A stretch of 64,000 nt of DNA, from assembly GCF_041154455.1 (NCBI RefSeq), contig NZ_AP028665.1, positions 930,001 through 994,000 on the forward strand, written 5' to 3'. Of this stretch, positions 44,403 to 52,382 are shown piece by piece (position 1 is the first letter of the stretch; each line of letters begins with the position of its first letter). Both the position numbers and the translations under genes were made by a program. The DNA comes from Variovorax sp. V213 (GTDB taxonomy: Bacteria > Pseudomonadota > Gammaproteobacteria > Burkholderiales > Burkholderiaceae_C). The notes beneath the pieces were generated by a model. The model made no database searches. It was not told the DNA's origin and saw nothing but the letters and a program-made list of their open reading frames with translations.

Positions 44403-44873
44403 CGGACCCGGCGCACGCCCTCCTGCCGCGTCGTTGGCCGCAGAACGGGCTGTCTGGGGCCAGCGGCCTTTCGCGCCGCTGCCAAGAGCCCGCCCACAAC
44501 ATCGACCGGATCTAGACCGCCGCCACGTCATGCTCGACCCCGCCAGCATGGACATTGGGTTTGGTTGACGCGCGTCGTCACGTTCATCGTCTGATCTATC
44601 CCCCTCTCTCACCGACGGGAGCTCAGCCTCAGTGTCGATCAGGCAGACGCGGTGCGCCCGCCCCACGTTTTGGAGGGCAGCATCTCGTGCCTTTTTCAAG
44701 TCTCGTTCCGATTCGCGGCCGGACGGGCGCCGATCAGAAGTTCGGCATGCCGAACTTTGACGAACCGAAACGACGCATCCCCACTCCTCGCCGGACCGTA
44801 AGGTTTCCTGAAGGCGGGCACCACTGGCTCAGCAACCAGACCAGACTCCACCGAGCGGGCCGGGTGTGCAACC
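44403..44873. other. About 470 bases without a gene
   Basis: Apart from the palindrome at 44738-44757, nothing convincing is seen. The frames crossing it show no family features. Confidence 0.4.
44738..44757. repeat. Perfect 20-bp palindrome, GTTCGGC-NN-GCCGAAC copy 3
   Basis: AAGTTCGGCATGCCGAACTT is a perfect palindrome 117 bases downstream of the stop of the XRE/cupin gene. Its core repeats those at 42204 and 42782. A dimeric HTH regulator could bind here. Confidence 0.6.
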
Positions 44874-45545
44874 TCACTCACGCAGTGTGAACACCACCGA
44901 CAGGTACGACACCGGCCCGCTCTGAATCGTCTCGATGCCATGCAGCGCGGTCGCCTCGAACAGAAGCGAATCCCCTGCCCCGACCGCCACAGTCTTGCCG
45001 CCGTAGCGGTACATGACCTCCCCGGACAGGAAGTACAGGAACTTGAGGCCCGGATGCTGGAAGGTCACGTAGGGATCGGCTCCGGGCAGCAGCGTGACCA
45101 GGTAGGGCTCGACGAACAGGTTGCCCGACAGCAAATGGCCCAGCAGCTCGTAGCGGTAGTCGGAAACCGCACCGACGCGATCGACAACAACGCCCTGCCC
45201 CGCACGCACATGGCAGAAATCCGTGCGCCGTGCCTGATCACTGAAGAACCGCGATGTCGGAACGTGAAGCCCCTGCGCGAGGCGCTCCAGCGTCTCCACC
45301 GACGGCGACACCAAACCGCGCTCGATGCGCGAGAGCATCGAGGCCGAAATCCCCGAGATCTTGGCCAGCGCGCCCCCAGACACCTCAGCCGCCATCCGCA
45401 GCGCCCTCACCTGCGCGCCGATGCGCGCCGCCGACAGGCTGCGCACGACAGACGCGCTTTGCTGCGGCCGGGCACGCGTCACTGAGACCGGCAACCTCAG
45501 TGGGCGAGCCGTTGGTAATGGCGAAGCGATCTGTCGACGCGTCAT
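44874..45545 (-). CDS. XRE-family regulator with cupin domain
   Basis: The 223-residue protein has an XRE-type HTH (about 38-95: LAKISGISASMLSRIERGLV with SPSVETLERLAQGL) and a C-terminal cupin domain (about 140-220: VTFQHPGLKFLYFLSGEVMY). This combination is typical of regulators of amine, amino acid or sulfur compound use. ATG 45545 removes an implausible upstream extension. It diverges from a second XRE gene at 45703. Its target is not evident. Confidence 0.85.
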   Translation of the reverse strand: MTRRQIASPLPTARPLRLPVSVTRARPQQSASVVRSLSAARIGAQVRALRMAAEVSGGALAKISGISASMLSRIERGLVSPSVETLERLAQGLHVPTSRFFSDQARRTDFCHVRAGQGVVVDRVGAVSDYRYELLGHLLSGNLFVEPYLVTLLPGADPYVTFQHPGLKFLYFLSGEVMYRYGGKTVAVGAGDSLLFEATALHGIETIQSGPVSYLSVVFTLRE

Positions 45546-45702
45546 TTGGATTCGTTGGCAGCGATAAAAGCTCTCAATCTCGGCAACTAAGGCAATCCGC
45601 ACGAAAGCCGATCCGTTGCGCGGTTCGAAACTCGGGGGCCTCTGCGCATTATGTACCATACAAACGGGTGCATAAAGAAGGCTGTGCGGCGAAATTCGTC
45701 GC

Positions 45703-45975
45703 ATGCGATCGACGCAAGATCCCGCACTACTGAAAGCCTTTGCGGCCGAGCTGAAGGCTCGGCGGGCAGTGCGCGGAATCAATCAGGAGGAGCTTGGATT
45801 TGCGTCGGGTCTTAATCGCACATTCATCGCCAAGTTGGAGACGGCCACCACCAGCCCGTCATTGACCAGTCTGATCTTTCTCTGCAATGGGCTCGAGGTA
45901 GATCCGTCGGAGCTCATGAGCTCTCTGATGAAACGCTACAAGAAAGAGCTGCGGACCAAACCGACGGTCGGGTAG
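45703..45975 (+). CDS. Small XRE-family regulator
   Basis: The 90-residue protein is essentially one HTH domain: FAAELKARRAVRGINQEELG, then FASGLNRTFIAKLETATTSP and LIFLCNGLEVDPSELM. It resembles small phage- or plasmid-type repressors. The gap to the divergent XRE/cupin gene is about 160 bases. A role in control of nearby accessory genes is likely but not shown. Confidence 0.82.
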   Translation: MRSTQDPALLKAFAAELKARRAVRGINQEELGFASGLNRTFIAKLETATTSPSLTSLIFLCNGLEVDPSELMSSLMKRYKKELRTKPTVG

Positions 45976-46188
45976 GATCTCTCGCCGATCATCCAGAGCC
46001 CTGCTGTTTACGGCGAGGACGCAACATTGCTTACTTAGCAATAAGGTGCAACGTGGTGCCCCTCATGTTCGATCTGTTGAGCCCGCAACCGCCTGGCCGT
46101 CTCCGGGTGGTCGGGCAGACGCCATCGCCGGCGGCCAGGTCGCGCAAGAAAGCCTCGAAGTCGTCTACATCGCGCCGGCCAAGGCCAC

Positions 46189-46363
46189 GCCCAGCCGAAG
46201 CACCTGTCCGGTCAGAAACTGCGCGCGCGGGCCGGCCAGGTAGTCGAGCAACAGCATGCAGGCCTGCGGCGCCGAGCCCTGCGCCAGTTCCAGCGTTGAT
46301 GCGCAGCCCATGCGCACCCCATTCGGCGGCCAGCGTGGCCACCAGCATCCGGGCGGCATCGGC
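46189..46363 (-). pseudogene. Partial copy of the double-SDR gene's 3' part
   Basis: This stretch is a degenerate copy of 47300-47474, the 3' part of the double-SDR gene (for example GCCGAAGCACCTGYCCGGTC shared). It lacks a few bases and is out of frame. It ends abruptly where the GTTTACC tandem repeat starts, so higBA is bracketed by two copies of the same SDR segment. Confidence 0.7.
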
Positions 46364-46412
46364 GTTTACCGTTTACCGTTTACCGTTTACCGTTTACCGT
46401 TTACCGTTTACC
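46364..46412 (+). repeat. Seven tandem GTTTACC repeats (iterons)
   Basis: Seven perfect copies of the 7-mer GTTTACC run from 46364 to 46412 and are followed by GATAAAC. The last copy plus this tail forms the dyad GTTTA-CCGA-TAAAC (46406-46419), like a HigA-type operator. The -35 region of the higB promoter falls within the last copies. Confidence 0.85.
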
Positions 46413-46429
46413 GATAAACAATATATAAT
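46400..46429 (+). promoter_or_regulatory. higBA promoter (leaderless)
   Basis: A perfect -10 box TATAAT (46424-46429) has TTTACC (46400-46405) as a candidate -35 with an 18-base spacer. The higB ATG begins at 46436, 6 bases after the -10 box, so transcription would start at or next to the start codon. No ribosome-binding site fits between them. Confidence 0.65.
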
Positions 46430-46435
46430 TGCGGC

Positions 46436-46705
46436 ATGGCGATCCAATCCTTCTCCTGCCCTGATACCGAAGAGCTTTTCACCAAGGGCAAGAACGCTCG
46501 GTTCGCCAATGTCAAGGATGTGGCCACACGCAAGCTGACGCAACTGGATGCAGCTACCTCGGTTGCATTCATGAAGATGCCTCCGGGCAACGACCTGAAG
46601 TTTTACGACGATGCATGGCACGTCAGGATCAACCAGCAATGGCGCCTGACCTTCAAGTGGGGCGAGTCGGGGCCTTATGAAGTGAAGATCGAAGACCCAC
46701 ACTGA
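46436..46705 (+). CDS. higB: HigB-type toxin (RelE/ParE fold)
   Basis: The 89-residue protein matches HigB toxins: MAIQSFSCPDTEELFTKGKN, then LTQLDAATSVAFMKMPPGND, and a C-terminal WHVRINQQWRLTFKWGESGP with the conserved R-I-N-x-Q-W-R segment. HigB is a ribosome-dependent mRNA endonuclease. It is followed after 42 bases by the antitoxin gene. The promoter and the tandem repeats just upstream are probably the site of autorepression. Confidence 0.9.
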   Translation: MAIQSFSCPDTEELFTKGKNARFANVKDVATRKLTQLDAATSVAFMKMPPGNDLKFYDDAWHVRINQQWRLTFKWGESGPYEVKIEDPH

Positions 46706-46747
46706 CCGGCCAGCCTGCCGGAAACTGCACCTCGATAGGGCACTTTT

Positions 46748-47101
46748 ATGATGAAGAATGGAATGCGTCCGGTTCACCCGGGCGAGGTCCTCCGTGAGGA
46801 CTACTTGAAGCCGCTCGGCATGACGGCAAACGCGCTGGCCAAGGCACTGCATGTGCCTGCCTCGCGCATCAACGACATCGTGCTCGAGCGCCGCGGCATC
46901 ACGCCCGACACGGCGCTTCGCCTGACCCGCTATTTCGGCGGTGAAGAGGCAGACGCGCAAGGCTGGATCAACATGCAAGCGACCTACGATTTCAAGGTCG
47001 CGCAGAAGGCCGTTGCCAAGGCCATCGCCAAGGAAGTGAAGCCGCGAGACGACAAGGAAGCTGCGGCGCACAACGACGAGCGATTTGCCCTAGGTGCCTG
47101 A
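46748..47101 (+). CDS. higA: HigA-type antitoxin
   Basis: The 117-residue protein has the HigA start (MRPVHPGEVLREDYLKPLGM) and an HTH (about 25-70: NALAKALHVPASRINDIVLE, RRGITPDTALRLTRYFG). It neutralises HigB and represses the operon. ATG 46748 or 46751 may be the start. The last 60 codons and the bases after the stop are repeated at 12820-13075, where the rest of the gene is lost. Confidence 0.92.
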   Translation: MMKNGMRPVHPGEVLREDYLKPLGMTANALAKALHVPASRINDIVLERRGITPDTALRLTRYFGGEEADAQGWINMQATYDFKVAQKAVAKAIAKEVKPRDDKEAAAHNDERFALGA

Positions 47102-47163
47102 GCTCTAGAAGGTCAAGTATCTCGGTTGGGCGATAGCGCTTGCACTTCCGCTGGCGGCCGGCG
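46908..47163 (+). repeat. Copy 2 of the 256-base repeat
   Basis: It corresponds base for base to 12820-13075 at an offset of 34,088, with about five mismatches. Here it is the natural 3' end of higA plus the start of a nuclease gene, which is then cut off at about 47163. Confidence 0.85.
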
Positions 47164-47261
47164 CTGATACCGCCCTCCAACGAATTCGAAGCCCAACGCG
47201 CTCAGCAGGCGGCTTGGTTCTGACGGCCGCGGTGGTCCGGTCGGTGGCGTTCAGTCCATAG

Positions 47262-48560
47262 CTAAGTCAATCCTCGGTGGCAATCGAGAGTCACGGCCAG
47301 CCGAAGCACCTGCCCGGTCAGAAACTGCGCGCGCGGGCCGGCCACGTAGTCCAGCAGCGGCAGGCAGGCCTGCGGCGCCGAGCCCTGCGGCGGTTCCAGC
47401 GCGTTGATGCGCAGCCCATGCGCGCCCCATTCAGCGGCCAGCGTGGCCACCAGCATCCGGGCCGCATCGGCGTCGCCGGCCAGTTGCCAGCCGAGCGTCG
47501 GTTCGGGCGCAGGCAGCAGCAGCGTGAGGCTGGCCAGCGCGGCGTGGCTCGAACGAAAGCTGCGAGCCGCATCGAGCACGGCATCCAGCCGCGTGCCGGG
47601 CTGCGCATACAGCGCGCGAGCGTCGATGACAGCCGGATAGCCCGTGCGGTCGAGGTTGCCTGCATGCGCACGCACCCACACGCCCAGTGCGGCTTGCCAG
47701 GCAGGCTCGCGCACGGACTCGAGATGCGGACGCAACGGTGTATCGAATGGAAGGGGCGAATGCTCGCAGGCCGGTAGCGGCTGGCTTCCTCCGCACACGG
47801 ACGAGCCGCCGTCGAGCACCAGCAGCTGTCCGGTGAGCACGCGCGCGCCGGGACTGGCCAGGAAGCACAACGCCTCGGCCATGTCCTCGGGCTCGGCCAT
47901 CCGGCCCATGGGGATCTTCGACACCGCCCGCGCAAGGTTCAGCCGACCGCCTTCGATCAGGCGTTGCACAAGTTCGGTCCGCACGAAGCCCGGCGCCAGC
48001 GTGGTCACCGTCCACTCGGGGCGGACTTGCGCCAACGCGCGGCTCTGCCCGATCAGTCCGGCCTTGCTGGGGCTGTAGAGACCGCGCCACGGAATCGCGC
48101 GCAGGCCTGCGCCGGAAGCCACATTGACGATGCGCGCGCCGGCAAGCAGATGCGGCGCACAGGCCTGCACCATCCGCGCCGGCGCGGACAGGTTGAGCGC
48201 GAGAAGGCGAGCCGCCGTGCCGTCCTCACGCCCGGACGTGGCCTCGGCACCACCCGCCGAAAGGCCCGCGTTGTTGATCAATGCATCGAGCGGCGGAATG
48301 TCGTGCCCCAGGCGCTCGATCCGCGCCGCATCTGTCAGGTCGGCCACGAGGTTCATCGGTGGCTCGGCATCGGGGGGCCAGGCGGCTTCGAGGCGCTGCA
48401 GCGCGTCCGCATCGGCGTCGACCAGAACGCAGCGCCATCCCGCTCGCGCCAGGCTCAACGCCGTGGCGCGGCCGATGCCTGCAGCGGCGCCGGTGAGCAA
48501 CACGGTGTGCGGCCCGGCCAGGGGACGCTCACGAGGCGCGCGCGACGAATCGGTCGTCAT
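47262..48560 (-). CDS. Tandem SDR protein (active half plus decayed half)
   Basis: The 432-residue protein is a complete SDR in residues about 15-250: VLLTGAAAGIGRATALSLAR (T-G-x3-G-x-G), NNAG, Ser in VASGAG, and Y-x3-K in GLYSPSKAGL. Residues about 270-420 look like a second SDR that has lost the nucleotide motif and the YxxxK residues but keeps ATLAAEWGAHGLRINALEPP and FLTGQVLRL. The first gene of this length seen upstream is a SnoaL-like gene overlapping by 4 bases. It probably acts in the catabolic operon; a partial copy of its 3' end lies at 46189-46363. Confidence 0.8.
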   Translation of the reverse strand: MTTDSSRAPRERPLAGPHTVLLTGAAAGIGRATALSLARAGWRCVLVDADADALQRLEAAWPPDAEPPMNLVADLTDAARIERLGHDIPPLDALINNAGLSAGGAEATSGREDGTAARLLALNLSAPARMVQACAPHLLAGARIVNVASGAGLRAIPWRGLYSPSKAGLIGQSRALAQVRPEWTVTTLAPGFVRTELVQRLIEGGRLNLARAVSKIPMGRMAEPEDMAEALCFLASPGARVLTGQLLVLDGGSSVCGGSQPLPACEHSPLPFDTPLRPHLESVREPAWQAALGVWVRAHAGNLDRTGYPAVIDARALYAQPGTRLDAVLDAARSFRSSHAALASLTLLLPAPEPTLGWQLAGDADAARMLVATLAAEWGAHGLRINALEPPQGSAPQACLPLLDYVAGPRAQFLTGQVLRLAVTLDCHRGLT

Positions 48561-49120
48561 GCGGTCGGTCGACTCCAGGCGCCGCGCACGTCGCTCAACA
48601 GCGCGTACACGGCGTCGTCCGGCGCGGCCCTGCCGACCGGCTGGCGCATGCCGAACAGCACGGCGTCATCTTGCGTCAGCTCTGGCCGTGTGCGCTCCTC
48701 GATCCAGTCGTAGACCACGGTCCGCGCGGCCACGCGCCATTCGCCGCCGCGGCGCTCGAAACGGTCCACGTAACGGCCGCAAAGGAAGGTCTCGCGATCC
48801 GGCTGCGCAGCCGTCGCCTGCAGCGCGAAGAAGCTGCTTTCCACCGCAGCAACCTCGCCATGCAGTTCGATCAGTACATTGGTGATCTGGTGGACGCGGC
48901 GTCCGCCCTGCCGCAACCTGCCCAACGCTTGCGCGATGAAACCGGCGGCGCTGCCGTTCCACGCGCCGTGGCAATCCGTGGCGTCCTCCCAGTAGGCCGA
49001 ACGCAAGGCAGCCTCGTCGCAGCGGTCGATGCCCCGGCAATAACGCAACAGGCAGTCGCGGATCGCTTCGCGGTCCAGCAGCGATTGCAAGCCCGCCGAC
49101 ATCGGCTCGGGTGCGCTCAT
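48557..49120 (-). CDS. SnoaL-like (BaiE-type) protein
   Basis: The 187-residue protein has the SnoaL_4-like pattern: LLDREAIRDCLLRYCRGIDR with C-D-E-A-A-L-R-S-A-Y-W-E-D-A and DCHGAW, then VHQITNVLIELHGEVAAVES. Members include dehydratases acting on steroid or polyketide-like rings (BaiE) and dioxygenase subunits. The conserved Tyr, Asp and His positions are present. Start and stop overlap the VOC and SDR genes by 4 bases, so it is part of the operon. Confidence 0.82.
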   Translation of the reverse strand: MSAPEPMSAGLQSLLDREAIRDCLLRYCRGIDRCDEAALRSAYWEDATDCHGAWNGSAAGFIAQALGRLRQGGRRVHQITNVLIELHGEVAAVESSFFALQATAAQPDRETFLCGRYVDRFERRGGEWRVAARTVVYDWIEERTRPELTQDDAVLFGMRQPVGRAAPDDAVYALLSDVRGAWSRPTA

Positions 49121-49497
49121 TCAGCAGTGGGCGCAGCGCGCCGAAACAGCTGCACCAGGTTGCCCTCGGGATCGCGCAGCGACAGCACGGCCCCGTGGCC
49201 ACCCATGTCGCGCAGGCCCAGCACCTGCCCGCCGGCGGCGACGATGCGCTCCTGCGCGCCTTCGAAGTCGTCCACCTCCAGCACCATCACCAGCCCGCTG
49301 GTTGCGGGCGCCGCCTCTTCAAGGCAGGCCAGGGCCACATTGGTATTGCCCACACCGTACTGGATCCAGCGGTCGCCATCGCGAAACTTCATCGGCAGGC
49401 CGAGCGCACCCTCGTAGAAGGCATGCAGGCTGGCCGGCTCCTTCGCCACCACGAACACGTTCTGCACCCGCTTGGGCGATGCTACGGCGCCGCTCAC
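49117..49497 (-). CDS. VOC-family (glyoxalase-like) protein
   Basis: The 126-residue protein starts at GTG 49497, overlapping the SDR stop (GTGA). It has the two beta-alpha-beta units of the vicinal oxygen chelate fold: VFVVAKEPASLHAFYEGALG and VMVLEVDDFEGAQERIVAAG, ending LRDPEGNLVQLF. Such proteins bind metal and act as epimerases, lyases or dioxygenases. The typical first His is replaced (QNVFVVA), so activity may differ. Substrate unknown. Confidence 0.82.
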   Translation of the reverse strand: MSGAVASPKRVQNVFVVAKEPASLHAFYEGALGLPMKFRDGDRWIQYGVGNTNVALACLEEAAPATSGLVMVLEVDDFEGAQERIVAAGGQVLGLRDMGGHGAVLSLRDPEGNLVQLFRRAAPTAE

Positions 49498-50252
49498 AGC
49501 GAGGTCTCCGAGGCGCCGCCGTCCAGGCGCAGCACGTCCGCGGTGAAGAAGCGCGAGCTGTCGCCAGCCAGGAAGCAGATGGCATCGGCGATGTCCTCCA
49601 CGGTGCCCAGGCGGCCCAGCGGCGTGCGTGCGATGCGCCGGGCATCGAGCTCTGCGTTGCGATGCTTGGCCGTGCCCTCCGTAGGCACTGCACCGGGCGC
49701 CACCGCGTTCACGCGAATGTTGCGCGCGCCCAGCTCGGCCGCCGATGCCCGGGTGATGCCCAGCACGCCGGCCTTGATGCCGCTGTAGACCACCGATCGC
49801 ATGGGCGACTTGAAGGCTGCGATGGAGGCCACGTTGATGATGGAGCCGCCGCGCTCCGGGTCCATGGCCTCGGCCGCCGCCTGGGTGCCCCAGATCACCG
49901 ATTTGAAGCCGATCTCCACCATCCGGTCCATGACCTCGGGGGTGATCTCCGCGAGCGGCTGGTAGCGCACCCAGGCGGCGTTGTTGACCATGATGTCCAG
50001 CCGCCCCGCATCGCGCGTGAACTGCGCCACGGCCTCGCGCATGCCTTCGCGCGTCGACACATCGCAGGGCAGCCCGATGGCCTGGCCGCCCAGCGCGCGG
50101 ATCTCGGCCACGGCCTCCTCCACGAACTCGGGCTTCAGGTCGTTGATGCCGACCGTGGCGCCCAGGCGGGCCATGGCGCGTGCGGTGGCACGACCGATGC
50201 CGTGGCCGGCGCCGCTGATGAAGGCCGCTCGGCCTGAAAGAGACAGGGTCAT
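49494..50252 (-). CDS. Short-chain dehydrogenase/reductase
   Basis: The 252-residue SDR has AAFISGAGHGIGRATARAMA (T/S-G-x3-G-x-G), NNAAW, Ser in INVASIAAF, and Y-x3-K in SVVYSGIKAGV. The C-terminal APGAVPTEGTAKHRNAELDA and DVLRLDGGASETSL are normal for FabG-like 3-hydroxyacyl or alcohol dehydrogenases. It overlaps the acyl-CoA synthetase gene by 4 bases. A role in oxidising a ring or side-chain hydroxyl is inferred. Confidence 0.9.
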   Translation of the reverse strand: MTLSLSGRAAFISGAGHGIGRATARAMARLGATVGINDLKPEFVEEAVAEIRALGGQAIGLPCDVSTREGMREAVAQFTRDAGRLDIMVNNAAWVRYQPLAEITPEVMDRMVEIGFKSVIWGTQAAAEAMDPERGGSIINVASIAAFKSPMRSVVYSGIKAGVLGITRASAAELGARNIRVNAVAPGAVPTEGTAKHRNAELDARRIARTPLGRLGTVEDIADAICFLAGDSSRFFTADVLRLDGGASETSL

Positions 50253-52381
50253 GGCTGTGCTTTCGTGAAGGGTGGCTCGGGCACCAGCAGGGCGTCCAGC
50301 GCATGCGCGCCGCGCCCCAGGTCCAGCACCACGAGAGGGTTGATATCGATCTCGGACACGCTGTCGCCATGGCGCACGGCAAACCGCGACAGCGCCGCGA
50401 TGGCCCTCGCCGCCGCCGGCACGTCGGCCTTGGGCCGGCCGCGCGCGCCGTCGAGCAGCGCAAAGGCCTTGAGCGACTGCAGCATGGCGGTGGCCTGCGC
50501 CTCGTCGACAGGCGCCGGCTGCAGCGCCACGTCCTTGAAGATCTCGGCAAAGATGCCGCCCAGGCCGACCATCACCATCGGGCCGAACATCGGGTCCTTC
50601 TTGGTGCCGAGGATCAGCTCCACGCCGCCCTGCACCATCTGCGCGACGAGCACGCCGGCAATGCGCGCCTCGGGCGCCTTCTGCGCCACACGCGCGAGCA
50701 GGTTCCCGTATTCCTCGAGCAGTTGCGCTTCGGAGCGCACGCCGACGAACACGCCGCCGACCTCGGTCTTGTGGGCGATGTCGGGCGAGACGATCTTGAG
50801 CACCAGCGGAAAGCCCATCGTGCGCGCCGCGGCGAGCGCCTCGTCGCGATTGGTGGCGATCGCTTCCCGCGGCACGGGCAGGCCGGCCTCCGCCAGCACG
50901 GCCTTGGCGCTCGCCTCGGTGGCGAAGGCCTCTACGGCCAGCGGCGCGCGCTCGATGGCCGGCGCCCCAGCCCGTGCGGCGTCGCGCGCACCGAAGCGCA
51001 GCAGCGCCGCCAGGGTCGCGCAGGCCGCATCGATGCCTTCGACCACGGGAAAGCCCATGGCGTTGAGCGTGGCTCGCACGTCCTGCGGCGCGCGGGCACA
51101 CAAAAGGATCAGGCGCGAAGGATGGTCCTTGCGCACCTGCTCCAGCGCGGCAAGAAACACATCGCGCAGCCGGGGCACATGAAAGGCATTGGCCGACTGC
51201 AGGATCAGCGCATCGCAACTGACATCCCGCGCCACGGCATCCAGCACCTGGGCCAGCACCTCGGGCCGGCTCGACACCTGCGCCGTCATGTCGACCGGGT
51301 TGGACGGCGCGGCGAAGGGCACGACCGAGAGGATGCGCTCCTGTGTCTGCGCGGCAAGCTTGGGCAGCGCCAGGCCTTGCGCGCTGGCCGCATCGGCCAG
51401 CAGCACGCCGAAACCGCCGGAAGCCGTAAGCACGGCCACACGGTGGCCGCCGGGCACGCGCGCCGGACCGACGACAGACAGCGCATGGCCAACTTCGAGC
51501 AGCTGCTCGACGCTGGGCACGCGGATGGCGCCGCCGTTGCGCAGCACGGCATCGAACACGGCGTCGGAACAGGCCAGCGCGCCGGTGTGCGAGGCCGCAG
51601 CCTCGCTGCCGGCCTCCGAAACGCCGACCTTCAGAACCACCAGGGGCTTGCCCGCCTCGCGGGCCATGGCCATGGCCTGCGTCAGCTTCGTGCCGTCGCG
51701 GCAGGTTTCCATGCAGCACAGGATCACCGAGGTGCCCGGGTCCGCAGCGAGCGAGGCGATCGCATCGGCGATGTCCACGTCGCATTCGTTGCCCGTGGTC
51801 AGCATGCGACTGACGCCCAGGCCGCGCTCGCCGGCCAGGCGCAGGGTGAAGCTGCCCAGGTTGCCGCTCTGCGAGACGATGCCCACCGGGCCGGCGACGG
51901 GAAAGGACGACTCCAATGCCACCGAGAAGGTGGCGATGCACTTGTCGGGCACGCCGATCGCACCCAGGCAGTTGGGGCCGACCACGCGCATGCCCGTGGC
52001 CCGCCCGACATCGCCGATCTGGGCCTGCAGGCGACTGCCCTCCTCGCCCATCTCGGAAAACCCGGCCGACAGGATGACCGCCGCCTTCACGCCGCGCCGG
52101 GCGCAATCCTTCACCGCGTCGAGCACGCCCGCGGGCGGCACGGCGACCACGGCCAGCTCGGGCGCTTCGGGCACGTCGTCCAGGCTTGCATAGGCTGGCA
52201 GCGATTGCACGAGGCCCGCCTTGCGGTTGATCGGGTAGATGCCCCCCGCGTAGCCGTACTTCTGCAGGAACTGCAGGGGCCGGCCGCCGATCTTGGTGAC
52301 GTCGTCCGACGCCCCGAACATGGCGATCGAGCGCGGCTTGAACAGCGCGTCCATGCCGCGCCCCACTTCCACGATTGGCAT
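50249..52381 (-). CDS. ADP-forming acyl-CoA synthetase (fused alpha-beta)
   Basis: The 710-residue protein has a CoA-binding domain (about 12-105: FKPRSIAMFGASDDVTKIGG), a succinyl-CoA-ligase-like middle with the probable phospho-His (EAAASHTGALACSDAVFDAV), and a C-terminal ATP-grasp domain (about 480-700: GFPLVLKIVSPDIAHKTEVG with GGIFAEIFKDVALQPAP). It activates a carboxylic acid with CoA using ATP, giving ADP and phosphate, an energy-saving route in the cytoplasm. It is the synthetase of the operon. Confidence 0.9.
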   Translation of the reverse strand: MPIVEVGRGMDALFKPRSIAMFGASDDVTKIGGRPLQFLQKYGYAGGIYPINRKAGLVQSLPAYASLDDVPEAPELAVVAVPPAGVLDAVKDCARRGVKAAVILSAGFSEMGEEGSRLQAQIGDVGRATGMRVVGPNCLGAIGVPDKCIATFSVALESSFPVAGPVGIVSQSGNLGSFTLRLAGERGLGVSRMLTTGNECDVDIADAIASLAADPGTSVILCCMETCRDGTKLTQAMAMAREAGKPLVVLKVGVSEAGSEAAASHTGALACSDAVFDAVLRNGGAIRVPSVEQLLEVGHALSVVGPARVPGGHRVAVLTASGGFGVLLADAASAQGLALPKLAAQTQERILSVVPFAAPSNPVDMTAQVSSRPEVLAQVLDAVARDVSCDALILQSANAFHVPRLRDVFLAALEQVRKDHPSRLILLCARAPQDVRATLNAMGFPVVEGIDAACATLAALLRFGARDAARAGAPAIERAPLAVEAFATEASAKAVLAEAGLPVPREAIATNRDEALAAARTMGFPLVLKIVSPDIAHKTEVGGVFVGVRSEAQLLEEYGNLLARVAQKAPEARIAGVLVAQMVQGGVELILGTKKDPMFGPMVMVGLGGIFAEIFKDVALQPAPVDEAQATAMLQSLKAFALLDGARGRPKADVPAAARAIAALSRFAVRHGDSVSEIDINPLVVLDLGRGAHALDALLVPEPPFTKAQP

Positions 52382-52382
52382 C

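Noticed and set aside
45633..45660. GGTTCGAAA-like sequence resembling a tRNA T-loop
   Set aside because: No acceptor or anticodon stems can be paired around it.
46364..46412. CRISPR-like array
   Set aside because: The seven units are only 7 bases and directly tandem with no spacers, so they are iterons and not a CRISPR.
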